In this document: piece by piece, positions 17,337 to 21,010 of the stretch
How the letters are laid out: every line of letters begins with the position of its first letter
Position numbering within the stretch: position 1 is the stretch's first letter
Assembly: GCA_964540755.1 (NCBI GenBank)
Contig: CAZIOB010000054.1
Span: 1-21,010 of the forward strand
Direction: 5' to 3'
Source of the DNA: JAAYJR01 sp964540755
GTDB taxonomy: Bacteria; Bacteroidota; Bacteroidia; Bacteroidales; Prolixibacteraceae
Length of the DNA: 21,010 nucleotides
Program-made: the position numbers and the translations under genes
Notes under the pieces: generated by a model
What the model saw: the letters and a program-made list of their open reading frames with translations, nothing else
Databases searched by the model: none
Told to the model about the DNA's origin: nothing

Positions 17337-18400
17337 GTCTTCTTATACACTCCGTATTCATATATTGTGTCAAACATTGTCAGCACGTTCTCCAGAGGAG
17401 TTTCTTCCAGTATTGTATCATGACTGGCGCTGCCGATATATCCGCCGCCAGGCATCATAATATCAAGCACCTCCCGGGTTTTCAGCTTAACGCTGTCGGG
17501 ATTTCCTTCGATCAGGACATGATGGGAATCAATTCCTCCGTTAAAAACTATTTTATCCCCGAATGTCTCTTTAAGTGTTCGCAAGTCCATGCCGTAACAG
17601 GAGGGCTGGATAGCCTGTAAACCATCCATCCTTGCCTCAATAAGCAACGGGATCAGCAATGCAAATCCCCCGCAGCAATGCAGCATTACTTTTAATCCAT
17701 AGGAATGTCCCAGATCAACAAGCCGCTTAATATGCGGAAGCATAAACCGCCGAAATATATCATCATCGACCAATGGTCCTGTCTGACTGCCAAAATCATT
17801 TCCTATAAAGAATATATCGATAACATCGGATGCAGCATCAAATATACGGCGGCTGGATTCAAAATAATAGTCCGTTACATGTTTAAAAACCGCATCAACA
17901 AGTTCAGGCTCCAGGTGCATTTTTATCAAAAGATTTTCCATTCCAAACAAATCGATCACATCATGCCAGAATGGAGACCAGTCACCACCAAGAATTGCAT
18001 ATTCTTTGCCATAAACTTGTGCATCGGCTCTTACATTGGAAACATCAACATCAGCGGCATCCGGCCACGAATAATTATGAATCTGGGTGATCGTAGCATC
18101 AGCCAGCGGGTGGTTCAGAGGCTGGCCATAGCCCTGTCCCTTTCGGTCTATTCCAAAGGGCGTCCGGTAGATAACACCCGGCGGCAGAGGTCCCTGATCT
18201 TTGCTATATGTTGCAAAAACCCGGCGGAAATCATCGTGAAATCTTATCCGCAACTCTTCATCGTCAACACCCAAAGCATTTTTAGCCTTATTCCAGAATT
18301 CATCGGAAGCCCCGCACCACATTGGCACACGGTCCGGCTCCTGATGCTCAAATGTTGTCATTACTCTTTCCCTCGAGGTCATTTCCTGTTGATTATTCAT
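17333..18400 (-). CDS. Uroporphyrinogen-decarboxylase-fold protein, MtaA/methyltransferase-like
   Basis: 355 residues, one TIM-barrel domain of the URO-D superfamily: SRERVMTTFEHQEPDRVPMW (9-28) at the start, LGGDWSPFW (137-145), FIGNDFGSQTGPLVD (198-212), LKVMLHCCGG (236-245), LQAIQPSC (261-268), FNGGIDSHH (286-294). H241 and C243 form the HxC pair that binds zinc in the methylcobamide:CoM methyltransferases of this superfamily; true HemE lacks it. Such proteins are common near sugar-degradation genes in Bacteroidota, Planctomycetota and Lentisphaerota, with no settled role. There is no signal peptide, so it is cytoplasmic. Its stop overlaps the GH106 start by four bases, which implies translational coupling. 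No corrinoid protein or activator is in the window. Haem synthesis is unlikely given the HxC motif and the setting. Confidence 0.87.
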   Translation of the reverse strand: MNNQQEMTSRERVMTTFEHQEPDRVPMWCGASDEFWNKAKNALGVDDEELRIRFHDDFRRVFATYSKDQGPLPPGVIYRTPFGIDRKGQGYGQPLNHPLADATITQIHNYSWPDAADVDVSNVRADAQVYGKEYAILGGDWSPFWHDVIDLFGMENLLIKMHLEPELVDAVFKHVTDYYFESSRRIFDAASDVIDIFFIGNDFGSQTGPLVDDDIFRRFMLPHIKRLVDLGHSYGLKVMLHCCGGFALLIPLLIEARMDGLQAIQPSCYGMDLRTLKETFGDKIVFNGGIDSHHVLIEGNPDSVKLKTREVLDIMMPGGGYIGSASHDTILEETPLENVLTMFDTIYEYGVYKKT

Positions 18401-18774
18401 ACTATAAGTGAATTTGTTTAACCAATAAAAGACTAAAATAAGATATTATCTTTTATATGCAATCATTTTTATTTGCGGAAAGATTAGTTAGTAAAATATT
18501 TTTTTCCACCTTTTTTTATATGTGGAATCAATCCGAATCAAGTGAAGTATAAACTTTAACCACACTTATATCCATAAAAATCTCATTTCAATTAATTACA
18601 CTTTCCCAAAATTATTATTTACGAAATAGTTGCAAATGGTTTTATCCACAAACTAATACTTCCGAATATTAAAACTCCTTCTGTATTGGAAAATTCATGA
18701 ATTTGTTATATATTATTATTTTTAAAAAAAAATTACTGTTCGATTTAATATCTTTAAACTAACAATTTATAATT
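18401..18774. other. 374-bp divergent promoter region
   Basis: AT-rich, without a gene; it separates the UROD/GH106 pair (minus) from the exported FucI-like gene (plus). TTCCAC (18504-18509) and GTGGAA (18522-18527) form an inverted repeat with a 12-nt T-rich centre, a possible operator or weak hairpin. TATCTTTA (18749-18756), 19 nt before the ATG at 18775, is one base off the -7 consensus but has no -33 TTTG. I see no other signal. Confidence 0.4.
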
Positions 18775-20319
18775 ATGAAAAGATTTATATTCATTATTGG
18801 CCTGCTGATATGGGCAGCACTTGCTTTAACGGCACAAAATGAAAATACCCGTATCTATACCGTATTCCTCAATGAAGGATACTTAAGAACCGGAGGTCCG
18901 GCAGAAAATCCCGTGACGAACAATGATCTGTTAAGTAAACTTCAAAACCATTTCAGTGAAATTGATTTTATTTCCAGGGATTTAACAGAATCCAACATTT
19001 CCCGTGAATCAATACTGGAAGAACTGAAAAAAACTAAAGGCGACCTTGACGGTGTGCTTATTTTTGGCAATTTGCGACAATATGATATGGCATTCAGCGG
19101 ATTACCAACCATTGTCGTTTATAACCTCTGGGCATGGGATCAAAGTCCGTACAAACTTTTTGCCACCGGAGGTGATGTAAAGGAAAGTATTATGGTGGGA
19201 GGCCCTGATTATAAAAAAATGAACGGGAAAGTGATAACAGCACAACTCGACCGTCGCCAGGTATGTGATCATGAGGACTCAGAAGCTATGTTTAAAGATC
19301 TCACAGATAAAATTAACCTGATCCATGCCATCAAAAAATTGAAAGAATCCAGGATACTGTCTGTTTCGCCTCACTATTTCATCGCGCAAGTGGATTACCA
19401 GGGAGATCGCAATAAACGTTTACCGGACGATTATAATGAAATCCTGATTAATAAAGTTAAGGAGAAATTCGGTGTAGAGATCATCAGGGCAACGCCGGAG
19501 GAATTTTATGAAGCCTATCGCCAGGCCGATGAAGAGGAAGCCACAAAGGAAGCTGAAAAGTGGATCAGAGAGGCTACAGGGGTTCATGCTGCAAAATCCG
19601 AGATCATAAAAACAGCACGTGCTTACCTGGCCTTTGATGCCTTAAGAAGGAAATACAATTGCAATGCTGTCTCGACTCACATGAGATCTGTCACAGGCAG
19701 TGGCAAACCGGAAGACATTTTCTTTCCCGGGCTGGGACTTGAGTGTGGTTTTAAAACCAGGGGCATAATGGCTGTTTGTCAGGATTACCCGCATATTCTT
19801 ATTACCCAGTTGCTGGGATATTTCATTACGGGGCGTCCCAGTATGCTCGGCGACCTGATGATAGATACCCATAATTCACTCGATATCCTTTTGCACTGTG
19901 GTACACCTATAAATCCATACGGGGATGAGAGAAGAGTGCCCTATGTAATAAAAACACATGCTGAAAGTCCTCTCCGGGATACCCGCGAACCCGGATCAGG
20001 AACAGGAATGCAGGTCATGTGGCCGACCGGCGAGCCGGTTACCGTTTGGAAAGTTTATCCTTTACTGGACAAAATAGGATATCATACAGGCACCCTTGTG
20101 GATGGGTACTCCCTGTTCAGGAATTATGAAAACCTGGTTTGCCGAAATAAAATAATTATTAAAGTAGATGATGCCAAAACCGTCCGGGATCACTATTTCG
20201 CTGATGCATATGGCATCCACAGAGCTGCAACCATCGGAAACCTCGAAGAAACCATAAGGAATCTGGCTGTGCTTTTGGGACTTGAAGTAATGGATGAAGA
20301 TGCACCTTTGAAAAAATAA
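18775..20319 (+). CDS. Exported L-fucose/L-arabinose-isomerase-like protein
   Basis: 514 residues. The first 21 are a clear Sec signal peptide (MKR, hydrophobic 4-18, cleavage after LTA), which is odd for an isomerase fold that is normally cytoplasmic. The mature part follows the FucI/AraA plan: N-terminal Rossmann-like domains (about 25-300, including GVLIFGNL at 93-100 and TIVVYNLWAWDQSP at 112-125), then the C-terminal isomerase domain with GLGLECGFKTRGIMAVCQD (319-337), TGRPSMLGDLMIDTHNS (352-368), LHCGTP (373-378) and DAYGIHRA (477-484). Measured against E. coli FucI, whose metal ligands I recall as E337, D361 and H528, the 24-residue spacing is kept, but the first ligand is Q336 while D360 and probably H482 remain. 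It may therefore bind rather than convert a sugar. The ATG at 18775 is the only start that gives the signal peptide. DUF1573 follows 105 nt on. Confidence 0.85.
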   Translation: MKRFIFIIGLLIWAALALTAQNENTRIYTVFLNEGYLRTGGPAENPVTNNDLLSKLQNHFSEIDFISRDLTESNISRESILEELKKTKGDLDGVLIFGNLRQYDMAFSGLPTIVVYNLWAWDQSPYKLFATGGDVKESIMVGGPDYKKMNGKVITAQLDRRQVCDHEDSEAMFKDLTDKINLIHAIKKLKESRILSVSPHYFIAQVDYQGDRNKRLPDDYNEILINKVKEKFGVEIIRATPEEFYEAYRQADEEEATKEAEKWIREATGVHAAKSEIIKTARAYLAFDALRRKYNCNAVSTHMRSVTGSGKPEDIFFPGLGLECGFKTRGIMAVCQDYPHILITQLLGYFITGRPSMLGDLMIDTHNSLDILLHCGTPINPYGDERRVPYVIKTHAESPLRDTREPGSGTGMQVMWPTGEPVTVWKVYPLLDKIGYHTGTLVDGYSLFRNYENLVCRNKIIIKVDDAKTVRDHYFADAYGIHRAATIGNLEETIRNLAVLLGLEVMDEDAPLKK

Positions 20320-20375
20320 TGAATCTGACTGCACCTTCTTAAATTAGTGAGATCATGATTCTCTGTCCCGGGCAA

Positions 20376-20416
20376 TGTCATCCCGCGTGTTAGCGAAGGA
20401 AGTTCAAGGGATATCA
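20376..20416. repeat. REP-like imperfect inverted repeat
   Basis: TGTCATCCC (20376-20384) and GGGATATCA (20408-20416) are inverted with 7 of 9 matches, enclosing 23 nt rich in G and C. 'Tcatcccgcg...aaggga' strings like this often recur in intergenic DNA of Bacteroidota genomes, but a second copy is not present in the window. It stands between the FucI-like and DUF1573 genes and ends 8 nt before the latter. Confidence 0.3.
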
Positions 20417-20424
20417 AGGATTTT

Positions 20425-20853
20425 ATGAAACATTTTAATGAAATGAAACCATTTTCATTTATAGTTATTCTTGTTTTAGGGATTGTTATATCAGGCATGA
20501 TGTGGCAGGATCCTTTTTTGTCAATTGAAGATCAGGGCAGGCCGGTTATAAAGTTTGAAACGACTACACTGGACCTGGGAGAAATTTCATACGGTTCGGA
20601 AGGATCCTGCTGGTTTGTTTTAAAAAATACAGGAAAATCACCTCTTATTATTACCAGTGTAATGACAACCTGTGACTGTTCAGCCTCTTCCTGGCCAAAA
20701 AAGCCGGTATATCCCGATCAAACAGACAGTATCGGTGTTATTTACAACACACATAATTCCGGATTTTTCTCAAAAACACTCGATGTTCATTCCAATGCGA
20801 AAAATTCACCAACTGTCCTTACAATAAAAGGAAGAATTGTGAAGGAACCCTGA
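20425..20853 (+). CDS. DUF1573 domain protein with N-terminal membrane signal
   Basis: 142 residues. A hydrophobic segment (about 9-26) works as signal peptide or anchor; an ATG at codon 7 (20443) would also do. The rest is one DUF1573 Ig-like beta-sandwich: KFETTTLDLGEISYG (43-57), FVLKNTGKSPLIITSVMTTC (64-83), CSASSWPKKPVYPDQTDSI (85-103), FSKTLDVHSNA. C83 and C85 stand at the conserved TSCGC-like turn. The family is abundant in Bacteroidota and is exported; its function is not established, though roles in surface or periplasmic assembly are assumed. It could be co-transcribed with the FucI-like gene, 105 nt upstream. The gene is complete at normal length. Confidence 0.88.
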   Translation: MKHFNEMKPFSFIVILVLGIVISGMMWQDPFLSIEDQGRPVIKFETTTLDLGEISYGSEGSCWFVLKNTGKSPLIITSVMTTCDCSASSWPKKPVYPDQTDSIGVIYNTHNSGFFSKTLDVHSNAKNSPTVLTIKGRIVKEP

Positions 20854-20884
20854 GATGTGTGGATTTGATACGATTTAGTGCATT

Positions 20885-21010
20885 TTAACGGTGGCTGAAT
20901 GTGTCGACGGCGAATTCATAATTTCCGGCTTCAATATCCAAAATAAATAATCCATCTTCCTCTATGTCAGCGGTCAAACCACTTTTTTCGGATAATTTAT
21001 TTCCTCTGAT
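20885..21010 (-). CDS. 3' end of a minus-strand gene cut by the window edge, possibly a GH78-type rhamnosidase
   Basis: An open minus-strand frame runs from the window edge to a TAA at 20885-20887, encoding 41 C-terminal residues. The text GNKLSEKSGL, EDGLFILDIEAGNYEFAVDT has the rhythm of a terminal beta-domain. The 'N-x-L ... dG ... l-i-aGnYeF-v' pattern resembles the end of bacterial GH78 alpha-L-rhamnosidases (usually ...GSGTYHF), which would suit the locus. Only 31 nt separate it from the convergent DUF1573 gene. The coding nature is fairly likely; the family is a guess from a short piece. Confidence 0.45.
   Translation of the reverse strand: MRGNKLSEKSGLTADIEEDGLFILDIEAGNYEFAVDTFSHR

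Noticed and set aside
17333..18400. Reading the URO-D protein as HemE of haem synthesis
   Set aside because: It has the HxC motif of the methyltransferase-like branch and is coupled to a rhamnosidase, with no haem genes nearby.
17705..18421. 238-residue plus-strand frame opposite the UROD-fold gene
   Set aside because: Antisense shadow of a clear URO-D family gene; the composition is unlike a real protein.
1..21010. tRNA, rRNA, CRISPR arrays, transposase or phage genes
   Set aside because: No such genes, regularly spaced repeats or integrase/transposase motifs were seen on either strand.

Overview
The window looks like a chromosomal fragment of a Bacteroidota bacterium, probably an environmental, glycan-degrading member of the Bacteroidales/Marinilabiliales type. 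The grounds are AT-rich intergenic DNA, weak Shine-Dalgarno sequences, lipoprotein-type signals on the secreted enzymes, a DUF1573 protein, the gene families present, and one exact Bacteroidota-type promoter (TTTG, 20 nt, TATTTTTG). I see no rRNA, tRNA, CRISPR array or transposase gene.

Layout. (1) 115-4704, minus strand: a large FAD/Fe-S 2-hydroxyacid dehydrogenase of the YdiJ type with its own promoter, and upstream of it an unusual fusion of a DoxX-like membrane domain, a twin-arginine-like segment and a TIM-barrel-like domain. (2) 4705-5200: non-coding DNA holding a near-palindromic element of about 171 bp. (3) 5201-6226, plus strand: an AraC-family regulator, separated by a strong hairpin from the convergent rhamnose genes. 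(4) 6426-12660, minus strand, transcribed as sulfatase, DUF5060-type glycosidase, rhaT, rhaM, rhaA: import and first steps of L-rhamnose use joined to secreted glycan-degrading enzymes. (5) 12661-13355: a 695-bp non-coding divergent region. (6) 13356-14066, plus strand: a lone short-chain dehydrogenase/reductase whose stop codon abuts the stop of the next gene. (7) 14067-18400, minus strand: a UROD-fold protein and a GH106 alpha-L-rhamnosidase, overlapping by the 4 bases GTGA. (8) 18775-20853, plus strand: an exported L-fucose-isomerase-like protein that appears to lack the catalytic Glu, then a DUF1573 protein. (9) The right edge cuts through the 3' end of a minus-strand gene whose tail resembles GH78 rhamnosidases.

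How the parts fit together (inference). Secreted or lipid-anchored sulfatase, GH106 and the DUF5060 glycosidase would release L-rhamnose from a rhamnose-containing, probably sulfated glycan. RhaT imports it, RhaM equilibrates the anomers, and RhaA makes L-rhamnulose. The kinase and aldolase (rhaB, rhaD) are not in the window and neither is any SusC/SusD pair, so the pathway must be completed elsewhere. The AraC-type protein is the obvious candidate sensor. The FAD/Fe-S dehydrogenase could oxidise a 2-hydroxyacid such as lactate, which arises downstream of rhamnose, but this is not proven by the sequence.

The less ordinary items are the DoxX/Tat/TIM-barrel fusion, the exported and apparently catalytically altered FucI homologue, the UROD-fold protein coupled to a rhamnosidase, and the palindromic element.
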